A DNA stretch of 64,000 bases. It comes from Massilia niastensis DSM 21313 (lineage in GTDB: Bacteria > Pseudomonadota > Gammaproteobacteria > Burkholderiales > Burkholderiaceae_D). Location: assembly GCF_000382345.1 (NCBI RefSeq), contig NZ_KB908077.1:1-64000 (forward strand), written 5' to 3'. Shown here piece after piece: positions 42,777-55,581 of this stretch (position 1 is its first letter; each line of letters opens with the position of its first letter). The notes under the pieces are model-generated. The model made no database searches and had not been told where the DNA came from. It saw only the letters and a list, made by a program, of their open reading frames with translations. The translations under genes were made by a program, and so were the position numbers.

Positions 42777-44579
42777 TCAACGCTTGCGCGGCGGCGGCAA
42801 ATCCGTGCAGACGCCTTCGTAGGCTTCCGCCGCCATCCCGATCGATTCGCCCAGGGTCGGGTGCGGGTGGATGGTCTTGCCGATATCCACGCCGTCCGCG
42901 CCCATCTCGATCGCCAGCGCGATCTCGCCGATCATGTCGCCGGCATTGGTGCCGACGATCGTGCCGCCGACGATGCGATGGGTCTCGGCGTCGAACAGCA
43001 GCTTGGTGAAGCCTTCGTCGCGGCCGTTGGCGACCGCGCGGCCGCTGGCGTTCCACGGGAAGTGGCCCTTCTCGACCTTGACGCCCTGCTGCTTGGCTTC
43101 TTCCTCGGTCAGGCCGACCCACGCCACTTCCGGATCGGTGTAGGCCACCGACGGGATCACCTTGGCGTCGAAGTAGGCCTTCTCGCCATGCGCCGCCTCG
43201 GCTGCCACGTGGGCTTCATGCACGGCCTTGTGCGCCAGCATCGGCTGGCCGACCAGGTCGCCGATCGCGAAGATGTGCGGCACGTTGGTGCGCATCTGGC
43301 GATCCACCGCGATGAAGCCGCGGTCGCTCACCGCCACGCCCGCCTTCTCGGCGGCGATCTTCTTGCCGTTCGGGCTGCGGCCCACGGCCACCAGCACCAT
43401 GTCGTACAGCTGCGGCGCCGGGGCGGCCACGCCTGCCTCGGCCGACTCGAACGTGACCTTGATGCCTTCCGGCAGCGCTTCCACGCCGACGGTCTTGGTC
43501 TTCAGCATGACGTTGTCGAAGCGGGCCGCGTTGTACTTCTGCCAGACCTTGACGGCCTCGCGGTCCGCGCCCTGCATCAGGCCATCCATCATCTCGACCA
43601 CGTCGATGCGCGCGCCGAGCGTGGAGTACACGGTCGCCATCTCCAGGCCGATGATGCCGCCGCCGATGACCAGCATCTTTTTCGGCACCTGGCGCAGCTC
43701 CAGCGCGCCGGTCGAGTCGACGATGCGCGGATCTTCCGGCACGAAAGGCAGCTTCACGACCGCGGAACCGGCCGCGATGATCGCCTTCTGGAACTTGACG
43801 ACCTTCTTGCCGCCGTCGGCCGAGGTGACCTCGAGGTGGTTCGGGCTCAGGAACTGGCCCACGCCCTGCACCACGTTGACCTTGCGCGCCTTGGCCATGA
43901 AGGCCAGGCCGCCGGTCATCTTCTTGATCACGCCGTCCTTGTAGGCGCGCAGCTTGTCGATGTCGACGTCCGGCTTGGCGAAGCTCACGCCGAGGTCGGC
44001 CATATGGGCGGTCTCGTCCATGATGTGCGCCACGTGCAGCAGCGCCTTCGACGGGATGCAGCCCACGTTCAGGCAGACGCCGCCCAGGGTCGCGTACTTC
44101 TCGACCAGGACGGTGTTCATGCCCAGGTCGGCCGCGCGGAAGGCGGCGGAATAGCCGCCCGGACCCGCGCCCAGCACCATCATCTCGCATTCGATGTCGA
44201 CCTGGCCGCTGTAGCTGGCCGCGCCCGGGACAGGCGCCGCGGCCGGCGCAGGGGCCGCTGCCGCTGCCGGCGCCGGAGCCGGTGCGGCGGCTGCCGCGGG
44301 CTTCTCGGCCGGCGCCGCCGGGGCGGCGGCCGCGCCGGCGCCGGATTCCTCCAGCACCAGCAGCAGGTTGCCCTCGTTGATCTTGTCGCCGACCTTGACC
44401 TTCAGCTCCTTGACCACGCCCGCATGGGTCGACGGGATCTCCATGCTGGCCTTGTCCGACTCGACGGTGATCAGGGACTGGTCGACCTTGATGGTGTCGC
44501 CCGGCTTGACCATCAGCTCGATCACTTCCACATCCTTGAAATCGCCGATGTTCGGGACTTTCACTTCAACAGTGCTCAT
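42777..44579 (-). CDS. lpdA: Dihydrolipoyl dehydrogenase (E3) with N-terminal lipoyl domain
   Basis: The 600-residue E3 component of pyruvate dehydrogenase reoxidises dihydrolipoamide with NAD+. Residues 1-80 are a lipoyl domain with the modified Lys in [16 protein letters not shown]. An Ala/Pro linker (about 88-125) leads to the flavoprotein: FAD-binding [17 protein letters not shown], redox disulfide [20 protein letters not shown]-binding [20 protein letters not shown] and the C-terminal His-Glu region HPHPTLGES. About 120 residues longer than plain E3 because of the lipoyl domain, a form known in betaproteobacteria and Neisseria. It starts 13 nt after aceF. Confidence 0.97.
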   Translation of the reverse strand: MSTVEVKVPNIGDFKDVEVIELMVKPGDTIKVDQSLITVESDKASMEIPSTHAGVVKELKVKVGDKINEGNLLLVLEESGAGAAAAPAAPAEKPAAAAAPAPAPAAAAAPAPAAAPVPGAASYSGQVDIECEMMVLGAGPGGYSAAFRAADLGMNTVLVEKYATLGGVCLNVGCIPSKALLHVAHIMDETAHMADLGVSFAKPDVDIDKLRAYKDGVIKKMTGGLAFMAKARKVNVVQGVGQFLSPNHLEVTSADGGKKVVKFQKAIIAAGSAVVKLPFVPEDPRIVDSTGALELRQVPKKMLVIGGGIIGLEMATVYSTLGARIDVVEMMDGLMQGADREAVKVWQKYNAARFDNVMLKTKTVGVEALPEGIKVTFESAEAGVAAPAPQLYDMVLVAVGRSPNGKKIAAEKAGVAVSDRGFIAVDRQMRTNVPHIFAIGDLVGQPMLAHKAVHEAHVAAEAAHGEKAYFDAKVIPSVAYTDPEVAWVGLTEEEAKQQGVKVEKGHFPWNASGRAVANGRDEGFTKLLFDAETHRIVGGTIVGTNAGDMIGEIALAIEMGADGVDIGKTIHPHPTLGESIGMAAEAYEGVCTDLPPPRKR

Positions 44580-44592
44580 CGTGGCGCTCCAA

Positions 44593-46239
44593 TCACAGAA
44601 GGGTCTTGCGCAGGTCGGACAGGACGTCGGCCAGGTACGCGGAGAAGCGTGCGGCGCCGGCGCCGTCGATCACGCGGTGATCGTAGGACAGCGACATCGG
44701 CAGCATCAGGCGCGGCTGGAAGGCCGAGCCGTCCCACACCGGCTTCATGGCCGACTTCGACAGGCCGAGGATCGCCACCTCAGGCGCGTTGATGATCGGC
44801 GTGAACGCGGTGCCGCCGATGCCGCCCAGCGACGAGATGGTGAAGGTCGCGCCCTGCATCGAGGCCGGGCTCAGCTTGCCGTCGCGCGCCTGCGCGGACA
44901 GCTCGCCCATCTCGGTGGCGATCTGCGACACGGTCTTCTTGTCGGCATCCTTCACGACCGGAACCACCAGGCCGTTCGGGGTGTCGGCGGCGAAGCCGAT
45001 GTTGTAGTACTTCTTGAGGATCAGGTTGGCGCCCGTCTCGTCGAGCGAGGCGTTAATCTGCGGGAACTTTTTCAGCGCGGCGACGCTCGCCTTGATGACG
45101 AAGGCCAGCATGGTCAGCTTGACGGTCGACTTCTGCTTGGCCAGCGCGGCGTTCGAATCGACGCGGAACTGCTCCAGGTCGGTGACGTCGGCTTCGTCGA
45201 AGTGCGTCACGTGCGGGATCATCACCCAGTTGCGGTGCAGGTTCGGGCCCGACAGCTTCTTGATGCGCGACAGCGCCAGGGTTTCGGTCTCGCCGAACTT
45301 CGAGAAGTCGAGCGACGGCCATGGCAGCAGGCTGATGCCGCCGATGCCCGCGCCGCCGGCGGCTGCCGGCGCTGCGCTCGGCGCCGCGGCGGCGCCGCTC
45401 ATCACGCCCTTGACGAAGTTCTGCACGTCCTGCTGGGTGATGCGGCCTTTCGGACCGCTGCCTGGCACGCGCGCCAGGTCCACGCCCAGTTCGCGGGCGA
45501 AGCGGCGGATCGACGGCGAGGCGTGCGCCTTCGAACCGGTCACGCCTTGCGCAGGCGCTGCCGCCGGAGCCGGGGCTGCCGCGGTGGCGGGAGCGGCTGC
45601 GGCTGCGGGCGCGGCGGCCGGTGCGGCCGGTGCGGCTGCAGCAGCCGGTGCGGCCGCAGGCGCGCCGCCGGCCGCTTCGAGCAGCAGCACCAGCGAGCCC
45701 TTGGCGACCTTGTCGCCGACCTTGACCTTGAGTTCCTTGACGACGCCGGCGTGGCTGGACGGGATCTCCATGCTGGCCTTGTCCGATTCGACGGTGATCA
45801 GGGACTGGTCGACCTTGATGCTGTCGCCCGGCTTGACCATCAGTTCGATGACTTCGACTTCCTTGAAGTCGCCGATGTCCGGCACGGTGACTTCGACGAT
45901 GCCGCCCGATGCCGCTGGAGCGGCGGCAGGTGCGGCGGCGGGCGCCGGTGCGGCGGCGGCGGCAGGAGCCGCGGCAGCAGGCGCGGCAGCGCCGGCGCCG
46001 CCCGCTTCCTCGAGCAGCAGCACGAGCGAACCTTCGGCGACCTTGTCGCCGACCTTGATCTTCACTTCCTTCACGACGCCGGCATGGCTCGACGGGATTT
46101 CCATGCTGGCCTTGTCCGATTCGACGGTGACCAGGGACTGGTCGACCTTGATCGTGTCGCCCGGCTTGACCATCAGCTCGATGACTTCGACTTCCTTGAA
46201 GTCACCGATGTCCGGGACTTTGACTTCCACAATGCTCAT
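44593..46239 (-). CDS. aceF: Pyruvate dehydrogenase E2, dihydrolipoyllysine acetyltransferase
   Basis: The 548-residue E2 core transfers acetyl groups from lipoamide to CoA. It has two lipoyl domains (about 1-76 and 117-192), each with Lys in [16 protein letters not shown] and joined by Ala/Pro-rich swinging linkers. A peripheral subunit-binding domain ([28 protein letters not shown], about 235-270) and the catalytic domain with [13 protein letters not shown] near the C terminus follow. The start [10 protein letters not shown] was chosen at the beginning of the first lipoyl domain. It follows aceE across a GC-rich palindrome. Confidence 0.97.
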   Translation of the reverse strand: MSIVEVKVPDIGDFKEVEVIELMVKPGDTIKVDQSLVTVESDKASMEIPSSHAGVVKEVKIKVGDKVAEGSLVLLLEEAGGAGAAAPAAAAPAAAAAPAPAAAPAAAPAASGGIVEVTVPDIGDFKEVEVIELMVKPGDSIKVDQSLITVESDKASMEIPSSHAGVVKELKVKVGDKVAKGSLVLLLEAAGGAPAAAPAAAAAPAAPAAAPAAAAAPATAAAPAPAAAPAQGVTGSKAHASPSIRRFARELGVDLARVPGSGPKGRITQQDVQNFVKGVMSGAAAAPSAAPAAAGGAGIGGISLLPWPSLDFSKFGETETLALSRIKKLSGPNLHRNWVMIPHVTHFDEADVTDLEQFRVDSNAALAKQKSTVKLTMLAFVIKASVAALKKFPQINASLDETGANLILKKYYNIGFAADTPNGLVVPVVKDADKKTVSQIATEMGELSAQARDGKLSPASMQGATFTISSLGGIGGTAFTPIINAPEVAILGLSKSAMKPVWDGSAFQPRLMLPMSLSYDHRVIDGAGAARFSAYLADVLSDLRKTLL

Positions 46240-46275
46240 AGTGTTAGCTCCAATTTTTCTTTGAGTTAGCTTCCC

Positions 46276-46303
46276 CGTCACCCCCGCCTGCGCGGGGGCG
46301 ACG
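46276..46303. repeat. GC-rich palindromic element between aceE and aceF
   Basis: CGTCACCCCCGC (46276-46287), CTGC, then GCGGGGGCGACG form an almost perfect hairpin. Sequences of this kind occur as dispersed REP-like repeats in proteobacteria. Here it could tune the relative levels of aceE and aceF mRNA. Only one copy is seen in this window. Confidence 0.5.
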
Positions 46304-46314
46304 ATGAGCACTTC

Positions 46315-49011
<2,697 letters not shown>

Positions 49012-49454
49012 TAATGCGTCTCCTTGAGTGTGGCGCCCCACCCGATCCCTAAACTGGCTGGTGGCGGTTTGGTGAAATTTCAAATTAATCGAAAATAAAC
49101 TCTCAGATTCTACCAGTGGATTTTTGGTTTTTCAAATTACGATATGGCATTTCATAATGTAAAACGCAATGCTGCGACCGCACAATTTCCCCGGCTCGTG
49201 ACACGGATAAATATGCTGTCAATCCTATAACGAAGTGGGGTGTGAGAGAAATAATATTCGGCGGCAATTCTCGCTTGGAAACGGTGCCGATCGGCTCATG
49301 CATAAGTTGGTAGCGGGGTCATGCATATGGGAGGGAGGCTGTCCAGTGAAGTCATGGGGGACAAGCTATAAATATGACAATGCTTGCCCCGGTGCGGCGC
49401 GCGATACGGGCGTGGGCCTTATAATTTCATTTTTGCCTAGCGACGAGCCCCACC
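49012..49454. other. Intergenic region between divergent aceE and folD
   Basis: This 443-bp gap is AT-rich compared with its neighbours. It holds the aceE promoter (49107-49135), a TATAAT at 49420-49425 about 30 bp before folD that is a probable -10, and an imperfect inverted repeat GGGGACAAGC/GCTTGCCCC around 49352-49390. No gene-like ORF with a ribosome binding site was found. Confidence 0.55.
49107..49135 (-). promoter_or_regulatory. Sigma-70 promoter of the pyruvate dehydrogenase operon
   Basis: On the minus strand TTGAAA (49130-49135) and TAGAAT (49107-49112) are 17 bp apart, about 95 bp before the aceE start. Confidence 0.65.
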
Positions 49455-50315
49455 ATGCCAGCCCAACAGATCGACGGAGTCCTCCTTTCCCAACAACTGC
49501 GCGCCGAAATCGCCGAGCGCGCCGCCAGGCTGACCGCTGCCGGCAAGCAGCCCGGCCTCGCGGTGGTCCTGGTCGGCGAAGACCCGGCCAGCCAGGTCTA
49601 CGTGCGCAACAAGGTGAAAGCCTGCTGCGACGTGGGCTTCCACTCGGTGCTGGAAAAGTACGAGGCCGACCTGACCGAGCAGGCCCTGCTCGACCGCATC
49701 GCCGCCCTGAACGCCGATCCGGCGATCCACGGCATCCTGGTCCAGATGCCGCTGCCGAAGCACATCGACCCGCACAAGGTCATCGAAGCGATCTCCACCA
49801 CCAAGGACGTGGACGGCTATTCGGTGCTGTCGGCCGGCGAGCTGATGACCGGCCTGGAAGGCTTCCGCCCCTGCACCCCGTACGGCTGCATGAAGCTGAT
49901 CGAGAGCACCGGCGTCGACCTGCGCGGCAAGCACGCGGTGGTGATCGGCCGCAGCAACACCGTCGGCAAGCCGATGGCCCTGCTGCTCTTGCAAGCCAAC
50001 GCGACCGTGACCATATGCCATAGCGGGACCGCGGACCTGGGCTACCACACCCGCCAGGCCGACATCGTCGTCGCCGCCGTGGGCCGCCGCAACACCCTGA
50101 GCGCCGACATGGTCAAGCCGGGCGCGATCGTGATCGACGTCGGCATCAACCGCGACGACGCGGGCAAGCTGTGCGGCGACGTGGACTACGCCGGCATCCG
50201 CGAAGTGGCCTCGCACATCACGCCGGTCCCCGGCGGCGTGGGCCCGATGACGATTACCATGCTGCTCATGAACACCGTGGAAGCGGCGGAACGCGACCTG
50301 GCACAACGCGGATAA
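49455..50315 (+). CDS. folD: Bifunctional methylenetetrahydrofolate dehydrogenase/cyclohydrolase
   Basis: The 286-residue FolD interconverts 5,10-methylene-, methenyl- and 10-formyl-tetrahydrofolate. It shows [28 protein letters not shown] with the catalytic Lys, the signature PLPKHIDP, and the NADP-binding [18 protein letters not shown]. The C-terminal signature [16 protein letters not shown] is complete. Size and motifs are standard. It is transcribed away from aceE, with the oligopeptidase gene 53 bp downstream in the same direction. Confidence 0.97.
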   Translation: MPAQQIDGVLLSQQLRAEIAERAARLTAAGKQPGLAVVLVGEDPASQVYVRNKVKACCDVGFHSVLEKYEADLTEQALLDRIAALNADPAIHGILVQMPLPKHIDPHKVIEAISTTKDVDGYSVLSAGELMTGLEGFRPCTPYGCMKLIESTGVDLRGKHAVVIGRSNTVGKPMALLLLQANATVTICHSGTADLGYHTRQADIVVAAVGRRNTLSADMVKPGAIVIDVGINRDDAGKLCGDVDYAGIREVASHITPVPGGVGPMTITMLLMNTVEAAERDLAQRG

Positions 50316-50368
50316 GCCGCAGCCTGCCCGCGAGGAGGCTGCGATTGACGACTATAGGAAGGAACACC

Positions 50369-52444
50369 ATGACGACCGACACCAGCAATCCCCTCCTCGA
50401 CTTCTCGGGACTGACCCGCTTCGACGCGGTCAGGCCGGAGCACGTCACGCCCGCCATCGAACAGCTGATCAAGGAAGCGGCCGCTGTCGTTTCGAAGCTG
50501 GAAGCGCCGGCGGACACGGTGACGTGGGACAGCTTCGTGGTGCCGCTCGAGGAAGCAACCGAACGCCTGGGCCGCGCCTGGGGCGTGGTAAATCACCTCA
50601 ACAACGTGATGGACACCCCGGAGCTGCGCGCCACCTACAACGAGAACCAGCCGAAGGTGATCGAGTTCTGGACCGCGCTGGGCCAGAACGAGGCGCTGTT
50701 CGCGAAATACAAGGCGCTGCGTCATGGCAGCGAGTACGACTCGCTGTCGGCGGCGCGCAAGCGCATCGTCGAGAACGCCCTGCGCGACTTCCGCCTTGGC
50801 GGCGCCGAGCTGCCCGCGGATAAAAAGCAGCGCTTCGCCGAGATCCAGGAACAGCAGTCCGCGACCTCGACCCGCTTCTCGGAAAACGTGCTGGACGCCA
50901 CCAACGACTACAAGCTGCTGGTCGAGGCCGAATCCGAACTCGCCGGCATTCCCGAAGACGTGAAGGGCGCCGCGCGCGCCAGCGCCGAGAAGGACGGCAA
51001 GGCCGGCTGGCAGTTCACCCTGCACTTCCCTTCCTACTATCCGGTGTTGCAGTTCGCCGACAACCGCGCGCTGCGCGAGAAGATCTACCGCGCCAGCGCC
51101 ACCAAGGCGTCGGACGCCGGCGTGATGTTCAGCGAGCTGGAAAAATGGGACAACACCGGCAATATCGTCAAGCTGCTCAAGCTGCGCCATGAAGAAGCCC
51201 AGCTGCTCGACTACGCCAACTTCGCCGAAGTCTCGCTGGTGCCGAAGATGGCCCAGAGCCCGCAGCACGTGATCGAATTTTTGGAAGACCTGGCCAAGCG
51301 CGCCCGCCCGTTCGCCGAGAACGACCTGGAAGAGCTGCGCAACTTCGCCCGCGACGAGCTGGGCATCGCCGAGATGCAGTCCTGGGACGTGGCCTACGCC
51401 TCCGAGAAGCTGCGCGAGAAGCGCTATGCCTTCTCGGCCCAGGAAGTGAAGGAATACTTCCCCGAGCCCAAGGTGGTCGAGGGCCTGTTCAACGTGATCC
51501 AGGACCTGTTCGGGGTCCGCATCAAGCCCGACGACGCGCCGGTCTGGCATCCCGACGTGCGCTTCTTCCGCATCGAGCGCGACGGCCAGCTGGTCGGCCA
51601 GTTCTACCTCGACCTGTATGCGCGTCCGGGCAAGGGCCAGGGCGCCTGGATGGACGACGCGCGCGGCCGCCGCCTGGCCACCGGCGGCATCGTGCAGACG
51701 CCGGTCGCCTACCTGACCTGCAACTTCACGCCGCCGGCCAGCGTCGACGGCAAGCTGCAGCCTTCGCTGTTCACCCACGACGAAGTCATCACCCTGTTCC
51801 ACGAATTCGGCCATGGCCTGCACCACATGCTGACCGAAGTCGAGGAACTGTCGGTGTCCGGCATCTCGGGCGTCGAATGGGACGCCGTCGAGCTGCCTTC
51901 GCAGTTCATGGAAAACTTCTGCTGGGAGTGGGACAAGCTGCAGCACATGACCGCCCACGTGAAGACCGGCGAACCGCTGCCGCGCGCGCTGTACGACAAG
52001 ATGATGGCGGCGAAGAACTTCCAGTCCGGCATGCAGACCCTGCGCCAGGTCGAGTTCTCGCTGATCGACATGCACCTGCACTACGACTTCGACCCGAACA
52101 TGCAGCGCACCGTGCAGGAACTGATCGACGACGTGCGCAAGCACTTCGCGGTGCTGGTGCCGCCCGCGTTCAACCGCTTCCAGCACTCGTTCGGCCACAT
52201 CTTCTCGGGCGGCTACGCGGCCGGCTACTACAGCTACAAGTGGGCCGAGGTGCTGTCGGCCGACGCCTATGCGGCCTTCGAGGAGGCGATCGAAGGCGGC
52301 GACCTGCTCGAAACCGGCAAGCGCTTCCAGCGCGAGATCCTGGCGGTGGGCGGCTCGCGCCCGGCGCTGGAATCGTTCAAGGCCTTCCGCGGCCGCGAAC
52401 CCTCGATCGACGCGCTGCTGCGCCACAGCGGCATGAATTCCTGA
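50369..52444 (+). CDS. prlC: M3-family oligopeptidase (oligopeptidase A-like)
   Basis: The 691-residue cytosolic thimet-type zinc peptidase has the HExxH motif in ITLFHEFGHGLHHMLTEVEELSVSGISGVEWDAVELPSQFMENF, which also supplies the distal Glu. The N terminus (LTRFDAVRPEHVTPAIEQLI) and C terminus (FGHIFSGGYAAGYYSYKWAEVLSADAYAAFEE) match oligopeptidase A. It degrades short peptides, including cleaved signal peptides. GGAAGGAA precedes the ATG at 50369. It follows folD closely and may be co-transcribed. Confidence 0.95.
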   Translation: MTTDTSNPLLDFSGLTRFDAVRPEHVTPAIEQLIKEAAAVVSKLEAPADTVTWDSFVVPLEEATERLGRAWGVVNHLNNVMDTPELRATYNENQPKVIEFWTALGQNEALFAKYKALRHGSEYDSLSAARKRIVENALRDFRLGGAELPADKKQRFAEIQEQQSATSTRFSENVLDATNDYKLLVEAESELAGIPEDVKGAARASAEKDGKAGWQFTLHFPSYYPVLQFADNRALREKIYRASATKASDAGVMFSELEKWDNTGNIVKLLKLRHEEAQLLDYANFAEVSLVPKMAQSPQHVIEFLEDLAKRARPFAENDLEELRNFARDELGIAEMQSWDVAYASEKLREKRYAFSAQEVKEYFPEPKVVEGLFNVIQDLFGVRIKPDDAPVWHPDVRFFRIERDGQLVGQFYLDLYARPGKGQGAWMDDARGRRLATGGIVQTPVAYLTCNFTPPASVDGKLQPSLFTHDEVITLFHEFGHGLHHMLTEVEELSVSGISGVEWDAVELPSQFMENFCWEWDKLQHMTAHVKTGEPLPRALYDKMMAAKNFQSGMQTLRQVEFSLIDMHLHYDFDPNMQRTVQELIDDVRKHFAVLVPPAFNRFQHSFGHIFSGGYAAGYYSYKWAEVLSADAYAAFEEAIEGGDLLETGKRFQREILAVGGSRPALESFKAFRGREPSIDALLRHSGMNS

Positions 52445-52486
52445 TGCCACGGGGAGGGCCCGTTCCTCCTTTTTTCCATCCACGCC

Positions 52487-52912
52487 ATGACCCGCATCGA
52501 CTTCCATACCAATATCCCCGACAAGCTGGCCTATGCCTGCCGCCTGGCGCGCAAGGCCTATGCCTCGCGCGCCAAGGTGGTGGTGCTGGCCGAGAACGCG
52601 GAACAGGCCGAGGCCCTGAACGCGGCGCTGTGGACCCTGTCGGACACCGACTTCGTGCCGCACGTGCTGGCCGGCGATCCGCTGGCGCCGCAGACGCCGG
52701 TCATCGTCACCGCCGACGAAGGGGCCGCGCTGCCGCACCACGAGATGCTGGTCAACCTGACGCGCCGCACGCCCGCCAACTTCGCCCAGTTCGCGCGCGT
52801 GTTCGAGATCATCTCCACGGACGAAGCGGATGCCGCCGAAGGCCGCAAGCGCTACGTCGCCTACAAGAAGCAGTCCTATCCCCTGACCCACTTCGTCGCA
52901 GGACAGTCATGA
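52487..52912 (+). CDS. holC: DNA polymerase III chi subunit
   Basis: The 141-residue HolC-type protein begins MTRIDFHTNIPDKLAYACRLARKAYASRAKVVVL and shows the conserved LWTLSDTDFVPHVLAGDPLAPQTPVIVT region and HEMLVNL. Chi links the clamp loader to single-strand-binding protein. Its stop overlaps the next start as ATGA, so the following gene is co-translated. In betaproteobacteria holC commonly sits after a peptidase gene, although that is more often pepA than an M3 enzyme. Confidence 0.92.
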   Translation: MTRIDFHTNIPDKLAYACRLARKAYASRAKVVVLAENAEQAEALNAALWTLSDTDFVPHVLAGDPLAPQTPVIVTADEGAALPHHEMLVNLTRRTPANFAQFARVFEIISTDEADAAEGRKRYVAYKKQSYPLTHFVAGQS

Positions 52913-53301
52913 TCCAGCCACCCGGTTTCGATACGAGCATCCCGGTCCTGACGGAAGTCGTCGGCGAGCCGCCGGTATTGACGGAGACCGTGCACGACAC
53001 GGCCGCGCCGGCGCCGGCCGAGACCCCCGAACAGCTGGAGCGGCGCGCGATCGAGCGCTGGAGCGGCGAGGAATGGGGCGTGCTGGAAAGGCGCGTGACC
53101 GAACGCATCCTGCAGCAGCTGCAGGGCCGGGTCGACTTCGTGCTCGAGCAGCGCCTGCGCGAAGACATCGCGGATGCGGTGCAGGCGGCGCTGGACGACT
53201 TCAGCGCCGGCATCCGCGCCAGCCTGCAGCTGACCATCGAGCAGGTGGTGACGCAGGCGGTGGCGCAGGAGATCGCGCACCTGCAAGCGCTGGGCAAATA
53301 G
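52909..53301 (+). CDS. Hypothetical protein coupled to holC (130 residues)
   Basis: The ATG overlaps the holC stop as ATGA (52909-52912). The N-terminal 45 residues are Pro/Thr-rich and probably disordered. The rest is one long amphipathic helix region (LERRAIERWSGEEWGVLERRVTERILQQLQGRVDFVLEQRLREDIADAVQAALDDF...). It lacks a recognised domain. Similar short proteins sit next to holC in related bacteria, which suggests a replication-linked or structural role, but this is not demonstrated. Confidence 0.8.
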   Translation: MIQPPGFDTSIPVLTEVVGEPPVLTETVHDTAAPAPAETPEQLERRAIERWSGEEWGVLERRVTERILQQLQGRVDFVLEQRLREDIADAVQAALDDFSAGIRASLQLTIEQVVTQAVAQEIAHLQALGK

Positions 53302-53381
53302 CCGCGCGACGCCCTCGCTGGCGGCAGCTTCCCCGCTCATCGGCTAAGATTGCGGCCCGATCACATCATCCGGCTGCTTCA

Positions 53382-55520
53382 GTGAACCGAAAGACCCTCA
53401 TCGCGGCGCTCGCAGGCGCCGGCATCCTGGCCGTGGGCACGGCCCTGTACTTCACCGACTTCATCGCTCCAGAGTCCGGCGGGCCGGCCGTGCTCACGCC
53501 GGCCGTCGCCGCGACCACGCCGTTCTGGCCGGCGCGCGTGACCCTGCTGGCCGGCGACGGCCTGCCCGGCACCGCCGACGGCCCCGCCGCCGCCAGCCGC
53601 TTCAGCGATCCCTATGGCGTGGCGCTCGACCCGCGCGGCAAGGTCTATGTGGCCGATGGCGGCGACAGCAACCGGATCCGCAGCATCGCCCCCGACGGCA
53701 CGGTGGCCACCCTGGCCGGCGGCCGCGAGGGCTTCGCCGACGGCCAGGGGGCGGCAGCCGCCTTCCACACCCCGTCCGCGCTGGCGCTCGACCACGAGGG
53801 CAACCTGTACGTGGCCGACACCGGCAACCATGCGATCCGCAAGGTGACGCCGGACGGCACCGTCACCACCCTGGCCGGCAGCGGCACGCCGGGCCACCTC
53901 GATGGCGTGGGCCGCGCGGCGCTGTTCAACGGCCCGGTCGGGATCGCGGTCGACGCCACCGGCGTCGTGTACGTGGCCGACACCTATAACGACCGCATCC
54001 GGCGCATCGGCAAGGATGGCAGCGTGAGCACCATCGCCGGCGGCGACCGGCCGGGCATGCTGGATGGTCCGGGCGCACTGGCCGCTTTCGATACGCCGAG
54101 CGCCATCGCCGTGGCCCTCGACGGCACCCTGTTCGTCGCCGACACCGGCAACCATGCCATCCGCCGCATCGGCCCGGATGGCGTCGTGACGACCCAGGCC
54201 ATCCCGCCGGAAGGCGAGCGCCGTGCGGTGCTGCGCCGCCCGGTCGGGCTGGCGCTGACGCGCGACGGCTACCTGTACATCGCGGCCAGCTCGGGCGGGC
54301 GCATCCTCCAACTGGCGCCGAGCGGCGAATACCGGGCCCTGCTCGACGCCGACCGGCCGGCGGCGGCCGGCGGCTTCGGCGACGACGGCACGGTGCAGCT
54401 GTACGGCCCGCGCGGGATCGCGGTGTCCCGCGACGGCAGCCTGGTGGTGAGCGACGCCAGCGGCTACCGCCTGCACCGCCTGGCGCAGCCGCGCGCGGGC
54501 GAGGCGGCGCCGGCGCGCCCGCTGCCGTCCATGGTGCGGCGCAAGGAACCGATGCCCTGGCCGGTCGGCCCGCAGGACATGGCGCACGAAGTCGTCGGCG
54601 TGATGGGCGAGGTGCGCGGCGCCTGGAACGGCGACAGCCGCGACCACTTCCACGCCGGCCTGGACGTGCGCGCCGACGTCGGCGCGAAGGTGCTGGCGGT
54701 GTTCCCGTCGAAGGTGAGCGACCCCTACGCCAACTGGGGTTTCGGCTCGCTCAGCGAGGGCCTGAGCGTGGGACCGCTCTCCTACATCCACATGCGCGTC
54801 GGCCGCGACCCGCAGGGCAAGCCGCTCGACCCGCGCTTCCAGGTCCTGGCGGATGCGCGCGGCAAGGCGGAACGCGTGCGCGTGCCGCGCGGGACCCGCT
54901 TCGCCGTGGGCGACGCGCTCGGCACCATCAATGCGATGGCCCACGTCCACCTCGACTACTACCAGGGCGGGACCGTCGTCAATCCGCTGACCCTCCCCTT
55001 CGTCGGCTTCACCGACACCGTGGCGCCGCGCATCCAGAGCATCGCCCTGTACGACAGCGCCGACCAGCGCATCGCCGCGAAAAAAGGGCAGCCGCTGCGC
55101 GTGCCGCGCAGCCTCGGCCAGGTCAGCATCGTGGTGAACGCCTACGACCAGGTGGACGGCAACCTGGCGCGGCGCCGCCTCGGCCTGTACAAGCTGGGCT
55201 ACCAGCTGCTGCGCGCGGACGGCACGCCCTTGCCCGGCTTCGAACAGCCCCTGATTACCCAGGTGTACGACCGCTTGCCGCGCAATCCCGACGCGGTCAA
55301 GCTCGTCTATGCGCCCAGCAGCGGCATCACAGTCTACGGTAGCAAGTCGACGCAATTCGCCTATGCTGTTAACAACCGCCTGCGCGATGGCGAAGTCGAG
55401 GCCGGCAGCTGGCAGGTGGGAGCGTTGGAGCCAGGGAACTATATCCTGCGCATACATGCAGCCGACTATGCAGGCCAGGTCGCACTCGAAGGGCGCGACC
55501 TGACTTTGTCTGTGGAGTAA
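53382..55520 (+). CDS. NHL-repeat beta-propeller fused to an M23/LytM-like domain
   Basis: The 712-residue envelope protein starts at GTG 53382 with a single N-terminal TM or signal anchor (LIAALAGAGILAVGTALYF). Six NHL repeats follow (about 50-365), each with the GVALDPRGKVYVADGGDSNRI pattern. From about 390, VVGVMGEVRGAWNGDSRDHFHAGLDVRAD and AMAHVHLDYYQGG resemble the HxxxD and HxH metal motifs of LytM/M23 peptidases. A C-terminal Ig-like region follows. A peptidoglycan- or protein-binding role is inferred; whether the peptidase site is active is unknown. It is a stand-alone gene. Confidence 0.82.
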   Translation: MNRKTLIAALAGAGILAVGTALYFTDFIAPESGGPAVLTPAVAATTPFWPARVTLLAGDGLPGTADGPAAASRFSDPYGVALDPRGKVYVADGGDSNRIRSIAPDGTVATLAGGREGFADGQGAAAAFHTPSALALDHEGNLYVADTGNHAIRKVTPDGTVTTLAGSGTPGHLDGVGRAALFNGPVGIAVDATGVVYVADTYNDRIRRIGKDGSVSTIAGGDRPGMLDGPGALAAFDTPSAIAVALDGTLFVADTGNHAIRRIGPDGVVTTQAIPPEGERRAVLRRPVGLALTRDGYLYIAASSGGRILQLAPSGEYRALLDADRPAAAGGFGDDGTVQLYGPRGIAVSRDGSLVVSDASGYRLHRLAQPRAGEAAPARPLPSMVRRKEPMPWPVGPQDMAHEVVGVMGEVRGAWNGDSRDHFHAGLDVRADVGAKVLAVFPSKVSDPYANWGFGSLSEGLSVGPLSYIHMRVGRDPQGKPLDPRFQVLADARGKAERVRVPRGTRFAVGDALGTINAMAHVHLDYYQGGTVVNPLTLPFVGFTDTVAPRIQSIALYDSADQRIAAKKGQPLRVPRSLGQVSIVVNAYDQVDGNLARRRLGLYKLGYQLLRADGTPLPGFEQPLITQVYDRLPRNPDAVKLVYAPSSGITVYGSKSTQFAYAVNNRLRDGEVEAGSWQVGALEPGNYILRIHAADYAGQVALEGRDLTLSVE

Positions 55521-55581
55521 GCCCAGCCGGGAACATGTCTCCCGCACCGGCATCTCTTCACAGGGAAAGCCAGGGGGAGAC

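Noticed and set aside
50186..52891. 901-codon minus-strand frame opposite prlC and holC
   Set aside because: Antisense shadow; the plus strand encodes an M3 peptidase with HEFGH and a HolC protein.
53590..54480. Tandem repeats of about 150 bp that might look like a DNA repeat array
   Set aside because: They are in-frame NHL propeller blades of one protein with third-position variation, not a CRISPR or satellite.
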